NCBI GenBank assembly: GCA_024640305.1
Contig: JAHEFG010000013.1
Span: 1 to 46,573, forward strand
Direction of reading: 5' to 3'
Length of the DNA stretch: 46,573 bases
Source of the DNA: Gammaproteobacteria bacterium
GTDB lineage: Bacteria; Pseudomonadota; Gammaproteobacteria; Steroidobacterales; Woeseiaceae
Positions 1 to 7,028 of the stretch are shown one piece after another (positions within the stretch are counted from its first letter, which is position 1; every line of letters begins with the position of its first letter). The position numbers and the translations under genes were made by a program. The notes under the pieces were generated by a model. It saw nothing but the letters and a program-made list of their open reading frames with translations. It was not told the origin of the DNA and did not search any database.

Positions 1-120
1 GAGATGGAAACCCGCTTAAATCAGATTCCCGGCATCATCACCGTTGGTCTGTTCGCGCACCGCCCCGCTGACATCCTTCTGGTCGCGGACGATAGCGGCA
101 CTCGGGAAATGCGTGCCTGA
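1..120 (+). CDS. rpiA: Ribose-5-phosphate isomerase A, C-terminal end (5' truncated by window edge)
   Basis: Only the last 39 codons and the TGA stop are present. The reading frame is open from base 1 and gives [14 protein letters not shown], the very conserved last beta-strand block of RpiA, followed by a short tail ending [10 protein letters not shown]. RpiA interconverts ribose 5-phosphate and ribulose 5-phosphate in the non-oxidative pentose phosphate pathway, in the cytoplasm. The partner epimerase gene rpe lies about 10 kb away, so the two are not in one operon here. The call rests on a short segment, but the segment is characteristic. Confidence 0.8.
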   Translation, partial: EMETRLNQIPGIITVGLFAHRPADILLVADDSGTREMRA

Positions 121-135
121 GCCGCGGACGACTCG

Positions 136-321
136 TTGCAAATAGTCTATTTCACGCTTGTTGCCGCGATCCTGTATCTCGGCGCCAGCTGGATCGTCGA
201 TCGCATCGAATTTGCCGCGGGCCGGCGCTTCAAGTACCGGTCACTGCTCTTCTTCGCAGTCCTTCTGACCCTTGCATTGGCAAGTTTTCAGCTGATTAGC
301 GCATATACGGGTAATCCCTGA
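136..321 (+). CDS. Small two-helix membrane protein, unknown
   Basis: A 61-residue reading frame starts with TTG 15 bases after the rpiA stop. It has two hydrophobic segments, about residues 4-20 and 37-56, separated by a basic loop (FAAGRRFKYR). That suggests a hairpin with the loop on the cytoplasmic side. No family is recognised. Its position right behind rpiA and before the respiratory operon suggests co-transcription with rpiA. The start codon is uncertain because no strong ribosome binding site precedes it. The hydrophobic pattern and the charged loop make a real gene more likely than a chance frame. Confidence 0.5.
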   Translation: MQIVYFTLVAAILYLGASWIVDRIEFAAGRRFKYRSLLFFAVLLTLALASFQLISAYTGNP

Positions 322-350
322 TTTACATTTTTTCCGATTAAGACTATTTT
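322..350 (+). promoter_or_regulatory. Candidate sigma70 promoter of the heme-copper enzyme operon
   Basis: TTTACA at 322-327 and TATTTT at 345-350 are separated by exactly 17 bases. This lies directly after the small gene that ends at 321 and about 75 bases before the first operon start at 425. No clear FNR-type or NsrR-type dyad was noticed beside it. The spacing is ideal but the -10 box is a weak match, so this is a candidate only. Confidence 0.4.
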
Positions 351-424
351 GAGGCGATAGGTGTGTGCGTCATTTGGGGATATCTGGCGCTAACACCCGC
401 CATAGTCGATCAGGGGGACTGAAA

Positions 425-607
425 ATGCCCGACAATAATAATACCGGGGAAGAACAATCACCGGATCCCGACCGAGAGCAAATTCCATTGATGCAACGGG
501 TACTCGATAACCCGTTTCTGTTACTGGTTCTTGGCATCGCAATGCCGACAGTGCTCTACATCATTTGGGGAATCATCGAGATCACCCAGATTCCGATAGC
601 GGACTAG
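425..607 (+). CDS. Small single-helix subunit of the ba3-like heme-copper enzyme (putative)
   Basis: This is a 60-residue protein with an acidic, Asn-rich soluble N-terminus (residues 1-20), one transmembrane helix (about 31-53) and a short tail. The ATG at 425 is chosen over an in-frame ATG at 365 because a G-rich ribosome binding site precedes it and the upstream extension looks non-coding. It lies 15 bases before the CuA subunit gene. Small one-helix subunits (for example subunit IIa of the Thermus ba3 oxidase) are known companions of B-type heme-copper enzymes. Its role as a subunit is inferred from size, topology and position; no sequence family is recognised. Confidence 0.6.
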   Translation: MPDNNNTGEEQSPDPDREQIPLMQRVLDNPFLLLVLGIAMPTVLYIIWGIIEITQIPIAD

Positions 608-622
608 GGGGGGAACCACGTT

Positions 623-1156
623 ATGGCCATTACACCACCAAGTGAGCGCATATGGTGGCGGCAGCCTATCGCCAAGATCGAACTGATCTGGATAGTCGTC
701 GCCTTCCTTTGGGGTCTCACGATGTTCTTCATGATGATCTATTGGCATGGCGCCGGAGAGCAAAATCTCTCCAACGAGGCTTACAAGATCAAGCCGCAGC
801 GATTTGCCGAACATGCCCAGAAAATGATCGATGAGTACCAGGTCGGTGAGGAAGCCGGTTTTCCGGTGGTTCATCCGCCACCTGGAAGTGACGTATACCT
901 TATCGCGAGACTGTGGCAATGGTGGCCAATTCTGGAGCTGGAGAAAGACCAGAGCTACCGCTTGCACATGTCCTCAATGGACTGGCAACACGGATTCTCG
1001 TTACAACCCATCAATATCAACGTTCAGGTTCACCCTGGCTACGACATGGTCGTAACCGTCAAGCCTGATAAGGCAGGTGAATTTGGTGTTGTCTGTAACG
1101 AGTTCTGCGGAATCGGCCACCACACGATGGTAGGCAAGATTTACGTTGTCGAGTAA
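623..1156 (+). CDS. norS: CuA-containing subunit II of a ba3-like heme-copper enzyme (NorS-like)
   Basis: The 177-residue protein has one N-terminal transmembrane helix (about residues 20-41) and a periplasmic cupredoxin domain (about 85-177). All CuA ligands are visible: His123 in DWQHGF, then Cys158, Glu160, Cys162, His166 and Met169 in CNEFCGIGHHTM. CuA takes electrons from a soluble donor such as cytochrome c and passes them to heme b of subunit I. The short single-helix form is typical of B-type (ba3-like) enzymes. The subunit I gene follows after 12 bases. The symbol norS depends on subunit I being an sNOR-type NO reductase; if it were an oxygen reductase the name would be cbaB. Confidence 0.82.
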   Translation: MAITPPSERIWWRQPIAKIELIWIVVAFLWGLTMFFMMIYWHGAGEQNLSNEAYKIKPQRFAEHAQKMIDEYQVGEEAGFPVVHPPPGSDVYLIARLWQWWPILELEKDQSYRLHMSSMDWQHGFSLQPININVQVHPGYDMVVTVKPDKAGEFGVVCNEFCGIGHHTMVGKIYVVE

Positions 1157-1168
1157 GGGGTACAAATC

Positions 1169-2863
1169 ATGAGCAAACTTTTCGATTACCGTACCTGCCC
1201 GACAACCGGTCTGAGGGTTGATCGGGCAGCTGAAAAACTCATTAAGGCCAATGCTGTCGCCGCCGTCGTGTTTCTTGCGATTGGTGGCTTCTTTGGCCTG
1301 ACGGTCGCGTTGACCCGTTGGCCGGCAGTGCATTTCCTTCCAGCGGACTGGTTCTATCTGGCACTCACAGCCCATGGCTTTGACGTACTGCTGGTTTGGA
1401 TCATCTTCTTTGAGATGGCGGTCTTGTATTTCGCCTCGGCGATACTACTGAACTCGCGGCTTGCTGGCCCCAAATGGGCCTGGGCCGGGTTCGCGTTGAT
1501 GCTGTCCGGTGCGCTGATTACGAATGTCGTGGTCCTGCAAGGCCAGTCGAGCGTCATGTTCACTTCGTATGTGCCAATGATGGCGGAACCTCCATTTTAT
1601 CTGGGCATTATCTTGTTTGCGGTGGGGGCGCTAATCGGTTGCGGCGTCTTTTTTGGCACCCTTGTCATCGCGAAACGGGAGAAGACCTATGAAGGGTCTA
1701 TCCCCCTGGTTACTTTCGGTGCACTGACTGCGGCGATCATTGCTGTGTTTACGATCGCCTCGGGTGCCATCATCCTGATACCGACATTTCTCTGGTCAAT
1801 CGGTCTCGTCGGACACATTGACCCGCTGGTTTACAAGACCATTTGGTGGGCAATGGGGCACTCGTCACAGCAAATCAACGTCGCCGCACACGTTGCGGTC
1901 TGGTATGCGATTGCTGCGATGGTGTTCGGCGCCAAGCCGCTGTCGGAAAAAGTCAGCCGCATGGCCTTCCTTATGTACATCCTGTTCCTGCAACTCGCCA
2001 GCGCACACCACATGCTCGTCGAGCCAGGTATTAGTTCGGAATGGAAGATCTTCAATACCAGCTACGCGATGTATCTAGCTGTATTGGGCAGCATGGTGCA
2101 TGGCATGACCGTGCCCGGATCGATCGAAGCTGCGCAGCGGGCACGCGGGCTCACCAAGGGCATGTTCGAGTGGTTACGCAAGGCACCCTGGGGCAATCCG
2201 GCATTTGCCGGCATGTTTATGTCGCTGGTGTTCTTCGGCTTCATCGGTGGCATTTCCGGTGTAGTGATGGGCACCGAACAGATCAATCTCATCATGCACA
2301 ACACCTTGTATGTGCCGGGTCACTTCCACGGCACCGTTGTCGCAGGAACTACACTCGCATTCATGGCGATCACGTACATTCTTGTGCCGCTGATATTCCG
2401 GCGTGAGCTCGTGATGAAGAAAGTCGCCAGGTGGCAGCCATATGTATTTGGTATCGGCGTCGCAGGTATCTCGATATTCATGATGGGTGCCGGTACGCTC
2501 GGTGTGGCACGAAGACACTGGGATATGACGTTCGCAGATGCTGTGCTGCCGTTTGACTATCCATCAGCCGCCTATCTGATGATGGGCCTTAACGGCATAT
2601 TCGCAATCATGGCGGCACTGGGCGGCGTAATGTACGTTGTCGTGGTGGTTGGCTCGGTCTTCTTCGGCAAAAAACTCGCCGAAGATGAAAAGCCCGAATA
2701 CCCCGAGGTTCCGCCGGAGTCGGCCGCAGTAAGTCACTATGGCAGTGCCGAGACATTGAAAATTCCAGGCACAGCATTCCTGGTTGGAATCTTCTTTGTC
2801 GCCTTTGTCTTGTACTACTTCGTGAACTGGAAGTACTTGTCTGAGATCTGGCCATTAAGTTAG
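1169..2863 (+). CDS. norY: ba3-like heme-copper subunit I lacking the active-site tyrosine; probable sNOR-type nitric oxide reductase (NorY-like)
   Basis: This 564-residue, multi-helix membrane protein aligns along its length with B-type heme-copper subunit I. Histidine ligands are all present: His69 (low-spin heme), His231, His280 and His281 (CuB), His385 (high-spin heme) and His387 (low-spin heme, GHFH motif). Oxygen reductases have a catalytic Tyr four residues after the first CuB His, as in GHPxVY. Here the motif is GHSSQQ and that position is Gln235. Loss of this Tyr is the recognised mark of NO-reducing members of the superfamily. The order CuA subunit, subunit I, SenC matches the norSY-senC cluster described in ammonia-oxidising bacteria. 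The family is secure; NO as substrate is a strong inference. It may belong to another Tyr-less family such as eNOR. Confidence 0.8.
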   Translation: MSKLFDYRTCPTTGLRVDRAAEKLIKANAVAAVVFLAIGGFFGLTVALTRWPAVHFLPADWFYLALTAHGFDVLLVWIIFFEMAVLYFASAILLNSRLAGPKWAWAGFALMLSGALITNVVVLQGQSSVMFTSYVPMMAEPPFYLGIILFAVGALIGCGVFFGTLVIAKREKTYEGSIPLVTFGALTAAIIAVFTIASGAIILIPTFLWSIGLVGHIDPLVYKTIWWAMGHSSQQINVAAHVAVWYAIAAMVFGAKPLSEKVSRMAFLMYILFLQLASAHHMLVEPGISSEWKIFNTSYAMYLAVLGSMVHGMTVPGSIEAAQRARGLTKGMFEWLRKAPWGNPAFAGMFMSLVFFGFIGGISGVVMGTEQINLIMHNTLYVPGHFHGTVVAGTTLAFMAITYILVPLIFRRELVMKKVARWQPYVFGIGVAGISIFMMGAGTLGVARRHWDMTFADAVLPFDYPSAAYLMMGLNGIFAIMAALGGVMYVVVVVGSVFFGKKLAEDEKPEYPEVPPESAAVSHYGSAETLKIPGTAFLVGIFFVAFVLYYFVNWKYLSEIWPLS

Positions 2864-3666
2864 CCGGGAAGCGGTGCAAAACGCGTGCTGCCGCCGTATT
2901 AGGCGCTCTCGCCCTTGCGGGGGGGGTGGCGGCACCGACAGCAGCACAACAAGACTACGACCGAGAAGCTGCCCTGGCCACCAGCCAGGGCGCGCTCGGT
3001 AATACAATCGGCGACTACACGTTCCGGGACGTCAAAGGCCAAACCTTTTCCCTGCAGTCGTTGCGTGGCAAGCCGCTCGTCATCAGTCTCATCTACACCA
3101 GCTGCCACCATGTCTGCCCTGTTATCACCGCGAATATCGAGAAAAATGCCGATATCGCCCACGAGGCACTAGGCGAGGACGCGTTCTCGATTGTCTCCAT
3201 CGGTTTCGACTGGCAGGTGGATACTCCGGACCGAATGCGCATGTATGCTGCGGGAAAAGGCGTCGATACGCCCAATTGGCACTTCCTGAGCTCTGACGAA
3301 CCGACCATTGCGGCCCTTAGCAAGGACGTGGGGTTTCAGTTCTTTGCGAGTGCCAAAGGCTTCGACCACTTATCACAGACAACTATTGTTGATGCAAACG
3401 GCAAGGTGTACCGGCAAGTCTACGGCCAGGACTTTGACGCACCGTCATTTGTGGAGCCGCTGAAAGAGCTGGTATTCGACACGCCACGAGACGCGGGCAT
3501 TGTCGACCACTGGGTAGATACTTTTAAGTTATTCTGTACGGTCTATGATCCCAATAGTGGCCGTTACACATTCGATTACTCCATTTTCATGACAATACTG
3601 ATAGGCGTGCTTTGCCTCGGCGCCATCCTGGCATTCATAATTTCCGAGTGGCGCCGCGCGCGGTGA
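2854..3666 (+). CDS. senC: SCO1/SenC-type copper chaperone with C-terminal membrane anchor; start uncertain
   Basis: The thioredoxin-fold SCO domain carries the copper motif CHHVC (TSCHHVCP) and the distal copper His in FDHLSQ, about 85 residues later. A C-terminal helix with the tail EWRRAR anchors it. SCO proteins load the CuA site, which fits the CuA subunit just upstream. The first ATG/GTG/TTG start in frame is GTG at 2926, but that cuts off a clear signal peptide (AAAVLGALALAGGVAA) needed to export a domain whose C-terminal tail stays inside. The frame is open back to 2845; ATT at 2854, overlapping the subunit I stop, would give the full signal. Alternatively one base is extra near 2877: removing it joins a GTG at 2874, behind GGGAAG, to the same signal peptide. 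Function is confident; the start is not. Confidence 0.8.
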   Translation: MKLAGKRCKTRAAAVLGALALAGGVAAPTAAQQDYDREAALATSQGALGNTIGDYTFRDVKGQTFSLQSLRGKPLVISLIYTSCHHVCPVITANIEKNADIAHEALGEDAFSIVSIGFDWQVDTPDRMRMYAAGKGVDTPNWHFLSSDEPTIAALSKDVGFQFFASAKGFDHLSQTTIVDANGKVYRQVYGQDFDAPSFVEPLKELVFDTPRDAGIVDHWVDTFKLFCTVYDPNSGRYTFDYSIFMTILIGVLCLGAILAFIISEWRRAR

Positions 3667-3676
3667 CGGGCAACAG

Positions 3677-5218
3677 ATGGCGTTCCTGAAACGCATTATT
3701 CGACTGTTGTTTGCACGTGCCGAGACAGTCTTTGACTGGAGCTTCGGGCAGCGCAACAGCCCGCTCGCCAATTTGGGCGCCTTAGGCTGGTATTTCTTCT
3801 GGATAGTCGCGGCGACCGGCATTTACTTGTACCTGTTTTTCGATACCGGCATCACCGACGCGTATAACTCCGTCGAATACATAACCCACGATCAGTGGTA
3901 CGCAGCCGGCGTCATGCGCAGCGTTCACCGCTACGCTTCTGATGCACTCGTTATCGTTATGTTCCTGCACATACTGCGTGAATTTTCATTGGATCGGCTT
4001 CGCGGCAGGCGCTTTTTCGCCTGGATAACCGGCGTGCCTTTGATCTGGTTCGTGTATATGTGTGGCATCACAGGCTATTGGCTGGTGTGGGACAAACTAG
4101 CCCAGTACATCGCCATAGCGACCACCGAGTGGTTTGACACTCTGCCATTCTTTGGTGAACCGATCGCAAATAACTTTCTTGACAGCACGACGCTCGGTGG
4201 CCGGTTCTTCACGCTGATGGTGTTCATGCATATCTTTGCGCCGCTGTTCATGCTGTTCTTGATGTGGCTGCACATCCAGCGACATGCCAGGGCCCGGGTT
4301 AATCCCCCACGACCGCTGGCACTGGGGACTGCAATAAGCCTGCTCGTCCTGTCGCTCGTCTATCCGGCCGTCAGCCAGGGACCAGCCGACCTCGACGTTG
4401 TTCCGGCAACTCTTAACTTCGACTGGTATTACCTCGCAGCGTACCCGATCCTTGATGTCATTCCGGGCGGCCAACTGTGGTTGATTCTGGTGGGTGGCTC
4501 GATATTCCTGTCGCTATTACCCTGGATACCGCCGAAGAAGTCGATGCCCGCGGCTGTGGTCAATCTCGACAACTGCAACGGCTGCGCCCGCTGCGCCGAG
4601 GATTGCCCATTCGGTGCCATCACCATGGAGCCACGCAGTGACGGCACTGTGTATGACACTGAGGCTGTCGTTAATGAAAGTCACTGCATGAGCTGTGGAC
4701 TGTGTGTTGGAGCGTGCCCGACCGCCACGCCATTTCGACGCGCGACAGCTATCGTGGCGGGCATTGAGTTACCGGATCAGACGATGTCTGAATTACGAGA
4801 ACGCACGATAGAGGCTTCTGCTCGATTCGGGGCCGAGCCGCGAGTGTTGGTGTACACCTGCAATACGGCCAACGCAGCAGTACTTGGCGACATGGGCGCG
4901 CAGGTCATTACCATGCCCTGCGTCGCCATGCTGCCACCGGCTTTCATCGATTTCACACTGTCACGCGATTTAGCGGACGGCGTCATGCTCGCAGGGTGTG
5001 CCGAGGGCGACTGCTTTTATCGCCTGGGCGACAGCTGGACGAAACAGCGCGTAGCCGGTGATCGTGATCCCTACTTGCGCAAACGGGTACAACGGGAGCG
5101 GCTGCACCTCAGCTGGTTGCCACAGGGCAGCGCCCGACGGCGCAAACAGGAATTTGCGGAATTTATTGCATCGCTGAGCAAACTACCGCCACCTAAGCGA
5201 GGCTCACGAAATGCGTAA
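3677..5218 (+). CDS. Cytochrome b / two-cluster ferredoxin / MvhD-like fusion protein
   Basis: The protein has 513 residues in three parts. Residues 1-215 are a cytochrome b N-terminal four-helix bundle with both heme ligand pairs spaced 14 apart (His84/His98 and His185/His199). Residues 215-285 resemble a cut-down subunit IV with two helices; FDWY at 248-251 stands where cytochrome b has PEWY. Residues 295-350 hold two [4Fe-4S] motifs (Cys300, 303, 306, 310 and 337, 340, 343, 347). Residues 385-460 are like MvhD, the small iron-sulfur subunit of methyl-viologen hydrogenase/heterodisulfide reductase systems, with Cys395, 415, 441 and 446. It starts 10 bases after the SCO gene. It probably passes electrons between the quinone pool and a cytoplasmic iron-sulfur partner, or feeds the heme-copper enzyme. 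Direction and partner are unknown. Confidence 0.8.
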   Translation: MAFLKRIIRLLFARAETVFDWSFGQRNSPLANLGALGWYFFWIVAATGIYLYLFFDTGITDAYNSVEYITHDQWYAAGVMRSVHRYASDALVIVMFLHILREFSLDRLRGRRFFAWITGVPLIWFVYMCGITGYWLVWDKLAQYIAIATTEWFDTLPFFGEPIANNFLDSTTLGGRFFTLMVFMHIFAPLFMLFLMWLHIQRHARARVNPPRPLALGTAISLLVLSLVYPAVSQGPADLDVVPATLNFDWYYLAAYPILDVIPGGQLWLILVGGSIFLSLLPWIPPKKSMPAAVVNLDNCNGCARCAEDCPFGAITMEPRSDGTVYDTEAVVNESHCMSCGLCVGACPTATPFRRATAIVAGIELPDQTMSELRERTIEASARFGAEPRVLVYTCNTANAAVLGDMGAQVITMPCVAMLPPAFIDFTLSRDLADGVMLAGCAEGDCFYRLGDSWTKQRVAGDRDPYLRKRVQRERLHLSWLPQGSARRRKQEFAEFIASLSKLPPPKRGSRNA

Positions 5219-5714
5219 AGTGGCCAGAGCAGCTTTGCAGATCGTCCTGTACGCAGGATTCGCGTACGCGGTTGGGTACCTTTCTTTTTGGCCCCGCTAC
5301 CATTACGCCTCGCCTGACATGGCAGCCGTTAAAGTCTCTTTGAGTCACGCAGCCAACCATGTCAAACCTTGCGTGAAACTGACTCCGCAGCAAATCGCAG
5401 AACTCGCGCCGAATATGCGACGTTCAGTGCTTTGCGAGCGGCAACGCCTGCCTTTGATTTTCGAGCTGGATGTCGATGGCAACGCAGCCTTGCGAATTGA
5501 AGCGCTGCCATCCGGGCTGTGGAGCGATGGTTTGTCATCCGTCTACGAGCGTTTTGATCTATCGCCGGGCGAACATCGCATTAGCACACGAATCCGGGAT
5601 ACGGCACGTACCGACGGCTGGGACTACGTTTACGAAGAAGACGTTACCTTCGCTGCGGGACGTTATCGTACAATCACATTCAAACCCGAAAAAGGGGGCT
5701 TTAGTATTCGATGA
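5211..5714 (+). CDS. Unknown N-terminally anchored protein in the heme-copper operon
   Basis: This 167-residue protein overlaps the upstream cytochrome b fusion gene by 8 bases and shares ATGA with the hemerythrin gene, so it is translationally coupled on both sides. A hydrophobic stretch at about residues 9-26 (ending before WPRYHY) looks like an anchor. The rest is soluble and probably periplasmic, with a beta-rich C-terminal half and two cysteines (about positions 54 and 75, the second in VLCERQ). No family is recognised. The coupling implies a role in assembly or function of the operon's enzyme complex, for example as an accessory or structural subunit. It could correspond to the unnamed orf1 that follows senC in norSY clusters, but this cannot be checked here. 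Confidence 0.7.
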   Translation: MRKVARAALQIVLYAGFAYAVGYLSFWPRYHYASPDMAAVKVSLSHAANHVKPCVKLTPQQIAELAPNMRRSVLCERQRLPLIFELDVDGNAALRIEALPSGLWSDGLSSVYERFDLSPGEHRISTRIRDTARTDGWDYVYEEDVTFAAGRYRTITFKPEKGGFSIR

Positions 5715-6103
5715 GCCTGATCACCTGGAAAGAAGAATTCAGCGTCGGTGTTGCCGAGGTCGATTTTGAGCACAGAGAGCTGATAGAACTGATAAACAGT
5801 CTGCACGACTCCGCTCGGCCTGGCGCGAGCCGTGATGCAGTTATCGAATCACTAGGCGAAATCTTCGCTCAGATTGCTTCTCACTTTGCGCTAGAAGAAA
5901 AAATGATGCGCGCATCACTTTACACAAGTTTCCTCGAACATAAACAGGACCACGAGACGTTGCTCGACGACCTTCGCGACATCATGGATGAGGTTGAAGA
6001 TGACGGCGCATACGATGAAATACAGCTCGCCACCGACCTTGAACGCTGGTTTGGCGATCACTTCAGAACGCATGACGCAAAATTACATCAAGAGCATAAC
6101 TAG
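5711..6103 (+). CDS. Bacteriohemerythrin
   Basis: The 130-residue single-domain hemerythrin binds a diiron centre that reversibly takes up O2 and also reacts with NO. The ligand set is complete: His21 (FEHREL), His58 and Glu62 (HFALE), His77 and His81 (HKQDH), and His117 with Asp122 (HFRTHD). There is no signal peptide or membrane segment, so it is cytoplasmic. Its ATG overlaps the stop of the upstream gene (ATGA), which places it as the last gene of the heme-copper operon. Family membership is certain. The role is inferred: a buffer, sensor or delivery protein for O2 or NO next to a membrane gas-reducing enzyme. Confidence 0.9.
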   Translation: MSLITWKEEFSVGVAEVDFEHRELIELINSLHDSARPGASRDAVIESLGEIFAQIASHFALEEKMMRASLYTSFLEHKQDHETLLDDLRDIMDEVEDDGAYDEIQLATDLERWFGDHFRTHDAKLHQEHN

Positions 6104-6236
6104 CCGGGCAATCGGAATTAGCGCTTTCGCAGCAAAGATCCGTGGCCACGTGATCACAGCACCGCGCTGAACAGGAAAAGGGGTCGAAACCAGGTAATTT
6201 GTATCGCTTGAACTCGCCTCCTGGCTTCACTTTCTG

Positions 6237-6812
6237 CTATGGAAGAGCTTCGAGCATTTGCAGAGCGGATCGTTTGATCGATTCGTCGCTTCCGATTTGA
6301 GTAGCTGTTGTCAGGGCTGAGCGGGCTTCTTCGGTATTGCCTAGCTGGCTATTGACGAATCCCAGCGTCAGCCAGATTCTCTGGTTCTGCGGATCGGCAG
6401 AGATACCTTCATTGAGACGTTGTAGCGCTTCGTTGGATCTGCCGAGATAGTGCAGGGTGAGCCCAAGGTTGTTATGAATTTCCGCATCATTTGGACTGAA
6501 CGCGAGCAACTGCTCATAAGAATTGGCAGCCCTGTCGTACTGTCCATTGGCAAAAAACTGTTCTGCCTGACGATAAATTTCGAGCGGATCCTGGGGCCCC
6601 AGGTCGCCGAGTCCTGGCAAGCTCAGTCGATCAATTTCTGCTTCTGAAATGCTATTAGGCCAAACCGGTGCGGACTGGACTATCGACGACGAATGAGAGG
6701 TTTTTTGCTGCACGTCGATTTCGTAGTAATCGCGGGTAATCGCAAATACCGCGTACGCAAAGAAAACCTGGAACACTGCCATCGATATCCAAAACTTGCT
6801 GTCACGATTCAT
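6237..6812 (-). CDS. Membrane-anchored TPR protein
   Basis: The 191-residue protein has one N-terminal transmembrane helix (about residues 8-25), a linker, and at least three tetratricopeptide repeats from about residue 78 on (YRQAEQFFANGQYDRAANSY, then AEIHNNLGLTLHYLGRSNEA, then RIWLTLGFVNSQLGNTEEA). TPR arrays act as protein-protein interaction scaffolds. The domain is expected in the periplasm or facing the cytoplasm depending on anchor orientation; the short N-terminus with Arg3 and Lys6 favours a periplasmic TPR domain. It is convergent with the hemerythrin gene and stands alone, with the tRNA-Gln region upstream. The specific partner is unknown. Confidence 0.75.
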   Translation of the reverse strand: MNRDSKFWISMAVFQVFFAYAVFAITRDYYEIDVQQKTSHSSSIVQSAPVWPNSISEAEIDRLSLPGLGDLGPQDPLEIYRQAEQFFANGQYDRAANSYEQLLAFSPNDAEIHNNLGLTLHYLGRSNEALQRLNEGISADPQNQRIWLTLGFVNSQLGNTEEARSALTTATQIGSDESIKRSALQMLEALP

Positions 6813-6878
6813 ATAGGCCGCCTGTATCCGTTGTTAATGTGGAGAATGCGCTTCGCGGCATTGTACCTCGGGTACATA

Positions 6879-6948
6879 CATCCTGACGTCCCTGCAAAAA
6901 AAATGCCCCCTTTCGGGGGCACCTGTTTTTGGCTGGGGGACCAGGATT
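6879..6948. repeat. Direct repeat copy A (70 bp): tRNA-Gln 3' end plus terminator
   Basis: Seventy bases are identical to 7029-7098, offset by 150 bases. The copy carries a rho-independent terminator and the last 19 bases of the tRNA-Gln gene (6930-6948 matching 7080-7098), but not the rest of the tRNA. After 6948 the sequence changes to a hairpin cassette where the intact tRNA continues into its T-loop. It looks like a partial duplication of the tRNA end. Confidence 0.9.
6896..6921 (-). terminator. Rho-independent terminator (duplicate copy)
   Basis: Read on the minus strand, GTGCCCCC and GGGGGCAT pair around a GAAA loop and are followed by eight T. It is identical to the terminator at 7046-7071. 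It would stop read-through from the tRNA or from the hairpin cassette before the TPR gene region. Confidence 0.8.
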
Positions 6949-7028
6949 GACTCGGGCCTGCGGCCCTCGCCCTTCGGGCGCACTTCGTGCGTCCTAAATC
7001 GCTTCGCGATTTGGTCGAACAAGGTTCT
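6949..7028. repeat. Cassette of four tandem short hairpins inside a broken tRNA T-arm copy
   Basis: Four perfect small inverted repeats stand side by side: 6954-6966 (GGGCC/GGCCC, loop TGC), 6968-6980 (CGCCC/GGGCG, loop TTC), 6980-6990 (GCAC/GTGC, loop TTC) and 6996-7012 (AAATCGC/GCGATTT, loop TTC). Three have a C-TTC-G loop closure of the UUCG type. The left flank is the tRNA-Gln 3' end up to the T-loop; at the right flank CGAAC (7016-7020) resumes the T-loop consensus. The cassette therefore appears to interrupt the T-arm of a degenerate tRNA-Gln copy. It resembles the palindromic mosaic repeats seen next to some bacterial tRNA genes. No coding function is seen. Confidence 0.7.

Noticed and set aside
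521..967. A 148-codon minus-strand frame over the CuA subunit gene
   Set aside because: It is antisense to well-supported coding sequence and shows no protein-like features.
1169..2863. Calling subunit I a ba3-type cytochrome c oxidase
   Set aside because: The overall family fits, but the catalytic Tyr is Gln, so oxygen reduction is not the best-supported function.
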